DNA from: Megalonaias nervosa
Lineage: Eukaryota; Mollusca; Bivalvia; Unionida; Unionidae
Assembly: GCA_016617855.1 (NCBI GenBank)
Contig: JAECUM010001795.1
Coordinates: 124,001-188,000 of the forward strand
Reading direction: 5' to 3'
Length of the DNA: 64,000 bases
Below the pieces are notes generated by a model. It made no database searches and was not told the DNA's origin. It was given only the letters and a program-made list of their open reading frames with translations. The translations under genes were made by a program, and so were the position numbers. Shown here piece after piece: positions 13,254 to 25,279 of this stretch (position 1 is its first letter; each line of letters begins with the position of its first letter).

Positions 13254-15504
13254 GCGTACTGAGACGTTCGTGTGTGCTTAATACTCACCAGGTTGTCTTG
13301 CTGTCCAAATATAAAAAAAAGTACTTTTGTGTCGTCAAAGCATAAACAGAACTTCATTTTAAGTGAAACATTTGGAGAGAAATATCGATTTCAGAGTTGT
13401 GCAGTTGTCAGTCATATGCAGATGGTAAATACTTAAAAACGAAATGCAGAGACACACGGCTAATGTCAGAAACAACAGGAAAGAAATTTAGAATTCTTTC
13501 ATATTCTTTGCGCCGTTTTCAATTCGCGTGCCATGTCGATGATATGCTTTAGCGAAGACACCTTCTGGTGATGTAACCAATACAAATAAAGCAATTCGAG
13601 AAGCAACATAATAAAATATTTATTGACTACCTAGACTACAGTCTGGCTTTGATTTTACGAAGTGGCATTATTAAGAAAAACTACATAGAAGATAACTGTG
13701 TTTTCTTTACTAGATACAAAGAAATATTTTACAATTTGCACAGATGTTCTTTGCATTTTGTGCCAAAACGATCAACACCATAAACGATTAAACCTTTTTA
13801 CTGCATCGATACAAAGAAATTCCGAAACTTCACAATAAATTAGGCGGTGCCTTTAACAAACTTCTCTCCTACGTATAATTCTTCTGGTTGTGTCTTATAT
13901 TCTGTTTATAGGACACGAGCAATACATATTTATCGAAATCTCAAAACCTTAAATCTTCTTAAGACCGTTCATCATTTCTTTTACACTGGGTGTTCGATAA
14001 TCGGATAGTCCCCATAATACGTATTTAATTCCCATTGGATGTTTGTACAATGTTTCATACCAGGGGGTATTTTTTTTACAAAAAAGAGTTTCATCCACCC
14101 CATATGAACTTAACAAATAATCTCTGTTTAGAAATCAAAGGCAACACGCAGCGGACAGATGCTGATTCCGATATTTCACGTATGGTAGCGCGAATAACGA
14201 AACAGTTTTCGGTATCTTTTTCCTGTAATAGCTTTATTTGATCAAGAGATAATCTGCTATTTTTCTTTGGGTAGCGAGGACAACAAACACGGTTTTCAGT
14301 ATCGTTTTTTCTCAATAGCTATATATGATTAGGGGTTGATAACTGTTGTACCTTATTGCCGCAGCTGGTTTCAAGGTAGAATAACAGCTGTCCGATTGAT
14401 AGATCGAAAGCAAAATCACAAATGATCGTTGGAGTGGAACTACGCTACTACAATGCAGCATGGGTGAAAAACTAAACTGATATGATCCCCTCAAGTATGT
14501 TCGGGAAGTACTGGTAATTTATCAACCGCGCGTCTGACGCTACCTGTACTATTTGCATATGGAAACATCTGTCGAATTCCTAGGTTATATGTACTTGAAC
14601 TGTGCATATTAATGGGGCTTTTCCACGAGGAACGGGTTTAAAGATGGTCATGTACATATTTTAGTCTTCCATATATAGCCGAAGTCGTTCCGATTAACAC
14701 AAACTAACATACAACTCGTTTACAGCATCAATGTAACCAGTAAGAGCACAAAATCTCTTACCTCTCTTCGGTTTGAACACGTGGCATCACAGTTGTGATG
14801 TGCAACTTTAAGCTCACTTGAAAATCGAACTTGTTATTTAATTTTGAGAATAATAAACGAAATTAATATTTAATTTTTTAAATCACAGTAAAGATCATAC
14901 ACTACAGACATAAAATCAAGTTGTCAGGAAGACATAAACTCATGCTTTCTACTATGCCTGGCTATAACAAATGGGATATCAATCTGCTTCCGCAGTCGGT
15001 TTTCGCAGACCTTTCTCGATTGGACCATTGCTCGGCCATTTCCGTCAGATCGTGACTTCGGAAGTAGTTGCAAGAATAGGTCGAGATTGTTGCCATTGTA
15101 ACTTTGTTTCCTTCCGCCGCCATATTGTTCCATGTAAATGAAAGTAGTTCAGAATATAGTTCCCAATGTCGCCGAATTATATCACGACCTGATGGAAAGT
15201 GCCGAGCGATGTTTGGATCGTGTCCTTATTATCATTGATCGGTCAGTGAATAATCAATTTTGTGAACGTCCGCATTTCTTAAGATCGATAAATTTATCTT
15301 ACTTTACTCGTTATGAGAAATAGTTCTTCGAAAACGAAAGGCATGCATAGAATAAGAATCCTGTTTATATATAATGTAGAGGACCTATATCTACAAATAA
15401 TTAATGAATCGCCTTTTGAAATCAATGCAAAACAACCTATCATTCGTTAATACCGTTGATGACGTCAGAGACAAAAAATACGGATTTGGTGGAATGTTGG
15501 GTGA
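13251..15504. other. Non-coding stretch with one imperfect duplication
   Basis: No gene recognised. Around 14190-14330 a segment of about 80 bp is imperfectly repeated ('acgaaacagttttcggtatc' against 'aacacggttttcagtatcg'). Confidence 0.4.
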
Positions 15505-15690
15505 TTTGGTGCTTTGTGGCACATCAACACAAGTATGTTTTTCAGTGCCGAGGGAACTGGAGTAAATGCCTTGCAGGAGGACACCATAGGAGTCTAATTG
15601 GGCTGATCTAATATTAGGATTCGAACCCGCACCCTTTCGGTCCCGAGTTAGGAACGCCCACCATTGAACCACAGCTGCTCCGGCCATCAT
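15505..15690 (-). mobile_element. tRNA-derived SINE, family A
   Basis: Minus-strand copy with the reversed B-box ('ggattcgaacccgcacc'), the shared 'ctttcggtcccgag' phrase, and a body at lower coordinates ('ggtgctttgtggcacatc', 'cagtgccgag'). Confidence 0.75.
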
Positions 15691-17687
15691 TAGTCGTCGC
15701 TTTCGACATGCAAGAGAGCGCCCATCTCTTAGCCAGCAAGATGAGGAGGGTATGAGGATATAATAGAAGCTATAAATGGTGACTCATGTACCTGCCTCAT
15801 ACGTCACCCTATAGTCTCACAAGAATACTTGACAAATATATCAGATCAATCATACTGTGAGCATTGATGACTTTTAAAATATTCCCAGTTTGTCATTACC
15901 GGTGAGTTGTATCCATTAACGATGATTAGCATGTATAAACCAAATGAATTCAGTGTTATTAAAACGCTTTATTTTCATTTATCAACAGGCGTTGTGCTTT
16001 TGAAGATCTACACAGCGTCTGGTTCACTTTTGTACTTTATGTCCAAATGATAATAATATGCACGTACACGACAAGTACAATTGCATTAATATTTGAATGG
16101 GAAAATAAAAATTTGGCACCATTTGTTTGAAAGTGGGTTTTACTTGTTTCATTACCAAGATTCTTTAGGCTCCTCTCTCGGGAATGGCCATTGCTATGCG
16201 AATCAAGCATTCAGAACACGATTCCACGTAAGCTTTGCAATCGCTGTTTCTTTAATGGAAGTATCATATGCCTTCATTATGATTATAATTACTAAATCTG
16301 CTATTTCTTTTAACCTTTTGCCATTATTATAATTACTAAACCTGTTATTTCTTTGAAACTTTTGTCATTATTATAATTACAAAATCTTTGATCTCCTTGA
16401 TACTGTACAAAAACTTACCAGATTTCTGTCCAGTAATCCTTTACACTTGGAAAAGATTACCAGAATTTTGTCCGGACATTATCTTTAGCATCGGCATCAC
16501 AATATGCAGCAAATGTACACATACATATGGACTATCACCAGTTATTTTTTGCATAGCTTCATGCGAATTGCACTTTTATTGTTCATTCATAAGCAAGGTC
16601 TATCCAAATGAAAATCTTTCATATTCAGCAAAATTAGCATTCTACTTGACAGGAAATAATATAAATATCGTTATAGCATCTGTAATATAAGTGCATTCAA
16701 AATGTAGATTTTAAAAAATTGCCCATCTCTTGTGAAACCAAAATATTTCCACGTTACAGCTTGATGAAGAGTTTATATCTATGCTTTAAACTACCTTTTA
16801 TCTTTACATTTTTATAGCATGGAACTTGTGCAAATAAGAAATTGATCAGATTACAATAATTTGCCTAGCCAGCTCCGGTGCTCTATGACAAAATAAATAA
16901 ATAAATGCATAAATAAATGCATAAATAAATAAGCAATTAGTAGAAGTTTTTAAGACGAATACACCCATCAATTGTTCTAGTTTGACATGTACCTATTTCA
17001 GAATAAAGAGTTGAAATGAAATTATCATCAACTCACACGTTAAGTATAAAAAAACACGGAAACAGCAGCAACAGCAAGGACAACAGCCACGACACTTTGG
17101 GAACGGTAATGTTTATATCTTGCCTTTGCTTTGTATGCAAGACAAGAGTATCTTCATATCACTATTCCTTATTTCAAAGCGTCCCATTAAGCATTTAAAT
17201 TGACACATTTTGACACTCTTGGTCCCGTGGTTTAACATGTTTGTCAGCTTTGTCTTTCTTTGTCACCTGTAACAATGATGGTTACAAGGATCTTGACCGT
17301 TCGAATCTTGACATTATCCTGGTTGCTGTGTGCTTTTCACTGGCTTTCAGCGACTGATTGGACGATCGCCTCTTTAAAGAATCTCAAGTGGCATTGACCG
17401 ATACAATTAAGCATTTAATCGATCTAGATCTTCCCAAAATAACTCTGTTAATATCAAACCATTAATTCTTATGCTTCATCTGCTGGCGTTTCTCCCTGAC
17501 TCGAAGTTAGAATTTCCACGCACTTCTCTTAGGAGTGTTTCTTCTAGTTCGAACACAATATTTCACAAAGCCATTGCTGAGCTACTTAGTGATCGTCTAA
17601 AGCCAGTCAGGTTTTCGTAGGGAGTTTGAAAAAAAAATATGTTCCATTTGCAAACTTACATAAAAATAAAAGTATTAGTCGGAACAT
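15691..17687. other. Non-coding stretch with short tandem repeats
   Basis: No gene recognised. An imperfect repeat of about 51 bp ('attataattactaaa') lies at 16268-16388. AAAT/ATAA-type units lie at 16891-16932. Confidence 0.45.
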
Positions 17688-18283
17688 CACTTATTTTGTC
17701 TTAAACTAGTTTACAGAAAGAAGCAAAACCAACAGGTTTAGAAAAATCAACAAGTAATTTAGTTCTACAAGTTAGAAAGCGAAAATTTAAGAGACACTTA
17801 CAGTATTGTGAATTAAATCCCAAATAATATTAAATTACTATCTCTAGTCCAAAAGTATAGAATGTCCTGATGTACCACAAAGATACAATCTAGAATGTCT
17901 TGAAATGAGATCTTGAAAATCCCAAGGTATTGTTTTAATCCCCAAAGAATAAGTGAACATTTCGTAATTCCAATGAATAATTAAAATAAATAATTATTCT
18001 CAAATTATATCTGAACACAATTGAAAACTCTGACTATAGATTACCAAAGACTGAGATGAAACAGGAATGAATAACTGTTTACAAAACCTCTCTCTCCCAA
18101 ATATCCACTTGACCTACGACGCAATAGATTGTGCTGGAAAATCAAAGCTTCTGATGGAAAATTCCACTAACTCTTGAACTCAAATTCTAAAAACCATCTT
18201 GTCTACTACTTAATCTCATGACAAACGTTAGACAGGATAAACACCATTCACAACCCTCCATTACATTTTTGACAAAAGTCAGG

Positions 18284-19136
18284 TGTTATGTATATCTATA
18301 TCTTCTGTAACGTCTGGTTTATGATTTTATATAATTTTCGTAATTTTTATTCGTGGTCGTATACTTTATAGAATATTTTTGTTATTAACTGTACGTGTAA
18401 TTTGGCTCTGTTAAAAACGCAAATTACGTAGGATCTATAAATAGATGTGTACGTATGTGTTGACAATTATAATAATAATCGTAATAAATAAGACTTAAAA
18501 TGGCGCCTATGGCGTGGTTTCTCAGTGACTGATGGGATATGAAAGTTTCAAGAAGAATTTTGTAGATTTCCACTGGATGCGTGAGGTCATGTAAATATAC
18601 GTAGTTTGTCGTAATGTTGTCACATGGGGTCTATTGCGAACTACAGTCGCAATATATTGGTGTATATAAGGCGAAAATTAAGCATTTAGTTTCATTCCGA
18701 TTTCTGGAGTCCTCACACTTTTAGTGTTCCTGTTGTACGTCTGCAGACGTATTTTATGTTGTCCTTAGATATTTTTCGAGAGGAAAAATATTTGTGTGGA
18801 CTGTTCAGTGGTAATAGAAAGTGCTCGTTATTTGGACAATAATATTATTCTGGAACTGTTATAAATTATTCGAAAGAATTCTGGACAACGCCATCTTGAC
18901 AACGTTCTTGGAGGACATGTACATTTCCGTTATAGAAAATGATAAGGTATTTTCATTCGTTTAGGACTTTCATAGACCTTTATAAGGACTAATCTGGATC
19001 CACTTCATTATATTGTAGGTTCCTCTCACATTTTTCATTCATTACGTCAATAATTAAATTGTTTGTTAAGTTTCACAAAACTTGTTGATTTTGCTTCTTT
19101 TCTATTACTTAAGTTTGTTACTATAGAGTCGTAACA
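18284..19136 (+). mobile_element. Solo LTR, 853 bp, with 4-bp TSD
   Basis: It begins TGTTATG and ends CGTAACA, the inverted termini expected of an LTR, and is flanked by the direct repeat CAGG (18280-18283 and 19137-19140). A TATA-like 'gtatataagg' sits near 18662-18671, a plausible LTR promoter. It interrupts a minus-strand LTR: the flanks joined across one CAGG line up with the uninterrupted LTR at 26264. No internal region follows, so it is a recombined solo LTR. Confidence 0.85.
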
Positions 19137-19282
19137 CAGGTATACAAAAACTCTATCCACAAAACTCACTAACGGACAAAAATGTTGATTTTGCTTCTTT
19201 TCTATTACTTAAGTTTGTTACTATAGAGTCGTAACACAGGTATACAAAAACTCTATCCACAAAACTCACTAACGGACAAAAA
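19083..19282. repeat. 100-bp tandem duplication over the LTR junction
   Basis: Two virtually identical 100-bp units (19083-19182 and 19183-19282). Each holds the end of the solo LTR, its CAGG target repeat and the adjoining minus-strand LTR. Confidence 0.95.
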
Positions 19283-19479
19283 TGAAACTCACAATATAAA
19301 TTAAACATACATAACACCTCCCCTCATAAAGAAAAAGACAGATTTATACAACAAAGCTTTCTTTTATACAATAGTCAAATTAGCATATGATGCTATAATA
19401 ATTAAAATTAAATAGGAAGATGTCTGATGAGCATACACAAAATAAAGCAATACAGTGCCTCTATACACATCAGAGGGCA

Positions 19480-19640
19480 TCTGCCATCAGATCATCTTTT
19501 CCTCTGATGTATCTAATGTCAATATAATATTCATTAAGCATCAAACTCTACATCAACAATAAATGATTTTTGTTTTCATTTTGTTAATGTAAGTAAAGGG
19601 CTGTGATCACTTATTACAATGATCTTATCAGGTGAACTAA
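19480..19640 (-). pseudogene. RNase H relic of the minus-strand element
   Basis: In minus-strand frames one reads a DHSPL-like segment and then DIRYIRGKDDLMADAL, the signature that ends RNase H in Ty3/gypsy Pol. It lies just before the purine tract and 3' LTR, as expected. Frames are broken. Confidence 0.75.
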
Positions 19641-19724
19641 TATACACTTCAAAATGTTGCAAAACCAATATCTATTTAGATATATAAAATTTCCCTTTTA
19701 TCTCTATTCATCTGCATTTGTATT

Positions 19725-19727
<3 letters not shown>

Positions 19728-19755
<28 letters not shown>
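19728..19755. repeat. (TC)n microsatellite
   Basis: About 14 TC units inside the deleted element. Confidence 0.9.
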
Positions 19756-19762
<7 letters not shown>

Positions 19763-19854
19763 CTTTTTAGTTTTCTCTTTCTTTCCTACGTCCTTTTTAA
19801 TCCTTTATTTCTCTCTTGATTTACTGTGACGTGTACACTAACCTGCATGCTTGT

Positions 19855-19896
19855 TTAATTGTCTTTCCTTCTAATTGCTGAGAATCTGGTTGATGA

Positions 19897-19973
<77 letters not shown>

Positions 19974-20049
19974 ATATGTGTACCTCTCTCTGAATTTGCA
20001 TTTCCATCTTTTCCTTCTGAAGCTGAAGCTTTGTCAAATCCAATTCCAT
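19855..20049 (-). pseudogene. gag N-terminal relic with (GA)n expansion
   Basis: The frame opens with a charged helical segment (MELDLTKLQLQKEKMEMQI) similar in style to the coiled segment of the plus-strand gag near 22680. It then runs into a (GA)n tract read as Arg-Glu repeats (19901-19969), then unrelated residues. I infer that the microsatellite grew inside the purine-rich gag coil. Confidence 0.65.
19901..19969. repeat. (CT)n microsatellite
   Basis: About 34 CT units ((GA)n on the minus strand). Confidence 0.97.
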
Positions 20050-20822
20050 CTGGGTTTTCTTTATATTTGTAATTTCTTTAATTTCCTAACAAAATCAGAG
20101 ACAGACTTCCCAATCAAACCCAAGTACTATTATCCAAAGTTTTCTTTCCCACCATATATGGAATCAAACTTTTCTTTTTTTCTTGCTTTGTTAAGGATGC
20201 TTTCGCTTCAGAAAGATCATAACGTATTGCATGCTCAAGCATATCTTCCTTTTTCATACCCATCCCTATTTGAAAGAAAGATCTCTCCATTAAGTGACAT
20301 CGTGAATGCTTCCTGGTTTCATTACAGATTTCTCCAATGTGTGAGATTAAACTGTTTACCAGGGAAAATGAAATATTTTAAAATCTATGAAATTATGTAA
20401 GAAAATCCAGATCTCGGACGTGCCACTAATTTCTGTTACGTCTCTAGAAAGATGTGAAACAAACAATTTAAGCACAATTAACAAACAATTTGCTTCTCAA
20501 AGTTGCAAAGTGAAAATTAAGAGACACTTACAGTACTGTGAATTAAATTCCAGAATTTCTGCATCTCCTATGAAATGCCCCAAAGTACAGAATGTTACAA
20601 AGGAATTTCAACAGTCTTGAATATACCACAATGATACAATCCAGCATGGCTTTGAATGATTTCACAATAATTAGAAAAGTAAAGTGTTAATCCAAGGTCA
20701 ATGAGATCATGTAATTCCAATGAACAATTTAAATAAATAATTTCTTTCGAATCACAAGGCGACTGTAAAGGATTCCAACAGATTGATCTTAAAACAGGAA
20801 CAAATTATTTGTTTATCAAGTA

Positions 20823-22440
20823 CTTATTTATACACATTTGCATTTGATATCGATAAGAGTCATTCTATTATAAAAAATCTTATAAAATTGTAAACACATT
20901 TGTGTATAACGCTAACACGTATACTTCAAAATATCCAGTGAATTCCCTATCTTAAGATAACAGAGAGTATCCATTTTACAAAACTAATTCATGTTGCCAT
21001 AAAGTTTGTACATTTTGAAGTCCGCTCCTAGAACTTAGGTATTTACTAGAGTTGATAAATATCTTCACCAACATTGACTCCTCATAACCAAGCAAATAAT
21101 CACTAAAACCTAACAAAGCTATAAACAGAGACGTCAATTCAAAAAACAAATACTCTAGGTTTATTACAATGCTAATAAGTACCATATTAAAACAGTGGTG
21201 ATGAGTAGGGGAGTGGGTGGGTAAGTGACGTTTATTTTCATCGCGGATGATATATGTGTAGTACCGAAAGACATGTACCAGAATCATATCAAGAAAGTGA
21301 GAGGATTTAAAATAAATGCACAAATCTCTAAATTAGCATCAAGTAATTGCATGGAGTTATCCGTTAGTAACGAATATGTCTCATTATTTTGTGATGTCGT
21401 TCCCATTGCACTCTTCCTAATGACAGCATATTTTGCTCAATCTAAAAGAAAATGTTTTGCTATTTCAGGTTGTTTAATGGCAAAAATTTTGAGGTACATC
21501 CTAGCAGATTTCTTCTAATCTCTCAGATCGGTACTAAACAGGATGGGTCCTTTTACAGATTCCAGTTTAATTGTAACTTAAAAAATGCATACAAGGGTTT
21601 ATTCAGACCTCTAAAAGAAGATTCCATTATGTTTTAGTCACCTGTTCATCAAGGTATTAGTTAAAAACTATCCCGATAACGAGATTAATATCTTACGGAA
21701 CAACTATGAGAAATATGTCTCATTTAGAAACGATTTTTGCAAGAAGGAACAGAAATATCGGTTGAATGGATGACGAGGTTTGCAGACAACTTTAGGTTCG
21801 TGTCACAGTCTGTAAAAGAATAAAAAAATCTTAATGATGAAAAAATTTACAGAAACGCTAAAGCGGTTACATCTTGAAGGATGCAGTATGGACCAGAGGT
21901 AAAATGAGATTTAAAATATTTGAGGAAAGAGATTTAGTAATATATGGGTAGCTTTAAACAATTTAGTGAAATGGCCAATATAAAATTCAGCTCATTGCCG
22001 AATGATTCAAATATATCAATTAATTACTGACAGTATGTTTTGGATGACATGGAACATTTTAACCTTCAAAGACATGGAGATCTTCTATTTTTCCTTAAAG
22101 AAATATACACAGATGAGGCGTGAAAACTGAAATAGATACACTTAGTTGTCTTGTTTGATCAAGAACCATGATCAGGACCATAGTGTTATATATATTTAAT
22201 ATGTAATGATTCTGATTTTTTTTTTAACGAGCATCTCATGTATATCTGTGTTTTGTACTCGACCTTGTCCAAAATAATGTTAATGGTCTATTTGAACAGG
22301 GACTTTTTTTTTAAAAGCAAAAGAACACATATCTAATATTTCTCTATGAGTGTGGATTAAATATTCAGATCATTATTAATGCAGGTAAACACGTTTATTT
22401 GGGTCTGGGCCCTACAAAATTTCAGAGAAAAAGCAACATA
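20823..22440. other. Unassigned stretch between two LTR elements
   Basis: No 5' LTR for the plus-strand element was found here. Two overlapping plus-strand frames (21225-21518 and 21452-21637) look mildly protein-like and could be one frame-shifted coding relic. I do not recognise them. Confidence 0.35.
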
Positions 22441-23416
22441 CTAATGAATAGTAGATAATTTTAATGCCGATACTACCCAGGAGAAATTCGAGTTCTTAAA
22501 AGAGGACGAGTTACTTGAGTTTGCCAAACATTATGATCTTGCTGAGGCGAAGGCTTCTTTGATGAAACAGGAAATCAAAATTATTTTCATAGATTATAAG
22601 GTAATCCAGAACATATTCGATACAAGTGGTTATGGTTTAACAAAGAAGACTCCGTCTGGTTCGGCCAGGAAATCAAGATGGAAGCAGAGTTACAAAGACT
22701 TCAGCTTCGGCAAGATACGCAGAAAAATAGAGATAGGCAAAATAGAAAGGAGGAGGAGGAGGAGTGCGAGATGCAAGAAAGAGAAGAAAAATAAAGATAG
22801 GGAAATACAGAAAGAACAAATGCAAATGCAAGATAGAAAGGAGGGAGAACAAATGACCTTTCTATTAAACGTATTGGAACTGATCAATAAAGGGCACTTT
22901 CATATAAATACAGGTTCATATTTTGATATTGATAAACATGTCAGGCAGATTTCCCGTTTTAGAGAAAAGGAGGCAAACAAATATTTTCTCAGTTTTGAGA
23001 ACATTGCCGAGAATTTGAAATGGACTAAAATTGTTTGGACTTCGTTATTGCAAAGTGTGTTCACTCTCATCTGAACAAGCTGGTGATTACAATGTGATCA
23101 AAGAATATCATGAGATGGTGCCGAGGCCTATAGCCAAAGCTTAGGAAATTGTAGAAAGGAAACTACACAGACTCGTCTTGAGTTTGTATCTGAAAAAGAA
23201 CGATTGTTTAGTAGATGGTATATAGGCAAAATGCTTGACAAAGATTATGATAATCTTAAACAACTCATATTGATCGAAGAGTTCACGAATTTTGTCAGTA
23301 GTGTCAGTGGTAACGTTAGAACATGCCTTGATGAGAAAGGGGTTGAAACTTTAAAGAAGGCAGCTAGTACAGCTGATGATTATTATTTGATTCCATTTGT
23401 AAATAAATCTTCCTAG
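22440..23416 (+). pseudogene. Gag relic (Ty3/gypsy)
   Basis: The frame begins with a short helical domain (KEDELLEFAKHYDLAEAKA), then a lysine- and glutamate-rich coil coded by an AGA/GAA-rich stretch (22680-22850), then the capsid-like part with FREKEANKYFLSFENIAENL (about 22950-23020). It continues after a frameshift at about 23100 with NLKQLILIEEF and EKGVETLKKAASTADDY (23204-23416). This order fits Gag proteins of Gmr1-like and related metazoan Ty3/gypsy elements. Several stops and frame changes break it. Confidence 0.8.
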
Positions 23417-23499
23417 CAACAAGTTTTTTGTTAAGAAGCCATTTCAGTCTCGTTTGAGTACATACAAATCTCAAACTGGTATTACTGTGAAGAATCAAA

Positions 23500-24100
23500 T
23501 TTCTGATAACACTGATCAGGAATCTTTATTTCTTCCTACGTTATTTCTGATTGCTATAGGGTGAAATATAAGCAACATAATTATATCAGAGCAGATGCAA
23601 ATGCTATTGTTTCTAAGAAGTCAAGAGATAGTGTTGTTGGGGCAAGCTTACACCAGTCTGATTTTGTTATGGACATTTACTAACCATTCATGTCCAAGGG
23701 TATCACTTGTTGGTGATTCAATATCACTTCATGCTGATTTAGATAAACCTGCTCTTTTTAAGATATTAAGAGATATAGGAGCTTTTCAGGGTCTTTTTTA
23801 GCAAGTACTTTGCCTATTTCTGAGCAATCTTCTTCTAGTAAAAGTGCTCTAATACAGGGAGTAGATTGCAGATTTGTTAATGCTCCTCTCCATTTGCTAA
23901 TGTGTCATTAGACTTAGTGTTGGTACCGGTGATTAAAGGAGCACAAATCTCTTTGCCTAGTGAGGGTGTTCATTTGTACTAGGTAATGACCTAGCAGGAG
24001 ATAAAGTAGTGGTTAACCCGCTTGTAACTAACAACCTTGTATGGACTGAAGAGTTAATCCTATTGAAATGGAAATCCGTTTTATATCCACCTTGCGCAAT
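23500..24100 (+). pseudogene. Nucleocapsid and retropepsin relic
   Basis: A degenerate zinc-knuckle remnant ('gattgctatag', read D-C-Y) lies near 23550. The retropepsin active site reads LRDIGAFQ, with the catalytic Asp codon at 23772-23774 and DTG changed to DIG. Downstream, GNDLAGDKVVVNP (near 23980-24020), frame-shifted from its upstream part, matches the end of retropepsin in these elements. Not functional. Confidence 0.75.
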
Positions 24101-24339
24101 TACTTGAGCCATGTCAAAGCAAGTTCTTGAGAATAATGTTGTTGATCAGGATGGTATTCCTTTAGCAAACACTCTTTTGGGTCAGGCTTTAAATGAGGTC
24201 ACTTTTCTCCATGTTTGGATCAATCAGGAAGTATTGATCCCAGTGACACTCTTTTGGATACACATTCTCGTGATTCTAATCATGGTGATAAAAGAAAATA
24301 ACTAGTTGTCTTACAGGAAAAAGATCCAGAGATCTCATG

Positions 24340-25100
24340 TTTCTTTTCGAGGGCTATTAATGAAACTGATGCCACACACGAAGGAACTTGTTACTTCTTG
24401 AAGAATGGGGTACGTATGATTAAATGGAAGTTCCCGTAGGTACCCACTGGTGATAAGTGGTCAATAAGCTATCAGATTGTTGTTCCTGGATCGTGTCGAC
24501 AGGAAACTCTTATTCTAGCCCATGAAATTTAGGAGTCAGTAAGAGTTATTCAAGGATCTTGAATAATTTTTATTGCCCTAAAATTAAAAGTGATGTTTCT
24601 AAGTTCTGTAGATTTTGTCATGCTTGTCAGATGGTAAGAAACTCCAATCAGAAGATTTACATAGCTCATCTGTCACCTATTCCTGTGTTTCACGAACCAT
24701 TTAATTGAATAATGGTAGATTGTGTGGGTCATTTGCCTGAGACCAGATCAGGCAACCAATACTTGTTGACAATTATGCAATTATGTGTGCGTCCACGACT
24801 TTTCTAGAAGCTCTTCCCTTGAGAAATATCAAAACGAACACCTTAGTAGGAATTTTGGTAAAGTTGCTTTTAAACATTTTGGCCTTCAGGGAGATACAGG
24901 AAAGGTTACAGATACAGGTGTTCATTTGTTGTTGTTTCCTGTTTAGGAATCTGTTCGAGATTCTTTTCAGAGTATGTATTTTTGTCTTTGTAAAGTTAGG
25001 AAGAAAGTTAGTGACTTAACATACAGTATTCATACCCCTGGGTAGCAATATAGGAATAATTTTGTCATTGTAATATATTAATATGTTAGGAAAGCATGTA
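24340..25100 (+). pseudogene. Integrase relic
   Basis: The N-terminal zinc domain is marked by CYFLKNGVRMIKW (from about 24388), a following LAHE, and the CRFCHAC cluster (cysteine codons at 24607, 24616 and 24625). The catalytic core opens with VDCVGHLP (first Asp codon 24718-24720), SGNQYLLTIM and EALPLRNIK. The middle and end of the core, including the other two acidic residues, are lost. The C-terminal part (RKKVSDLTYSIHTPG, about 24998-25042) remains. It sits before, not after, the reverse transcriptase. Confidence 0.85.
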
Positions 25101-25279
25101 GACAGAGACAGCTATGTAAATTTTTCAATTAATTTAGTGGTACCTGTCCCGCACACACAACATTGAAACAGAGATCAGAAACCGGATAGTGGCGACTGAA
25201 ATGACTATTCGTCGCAATTCTGAAATTTTGGACAATGTAGACCAGAAATTTCGCATCTGCTGCCACAAGAGATGAACGA

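Larger units (their letters stand above)
17688..20822 (-). mobile_element. Internally deleted Ty3/gypsy (Gmr1-like) element, minus strand
   Basis: Read on the minus strand: a 5'-truncated LTR (20822 to 20434) ending 'cgtaaca'; a short leader with a TGG primer-binding candidate 8 bases on (from 20425); the start of gag (20049); an RNase H relic (about 19640-19480); a purine-rich tract 'ctttatgaggggagg' (about 19331-19317); then a 3' LTR starting 'tgttatgtatg' at 19316. That LTR is split by a solo LTR and resumes from 18283 to about 17688. Most of gag and all of protease, integrase and reverse transcriptase are missing. Its LTR resembles those at 26264-26942 and 55853-56470. The outer limits are approximate. 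Confidence 0.8.
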
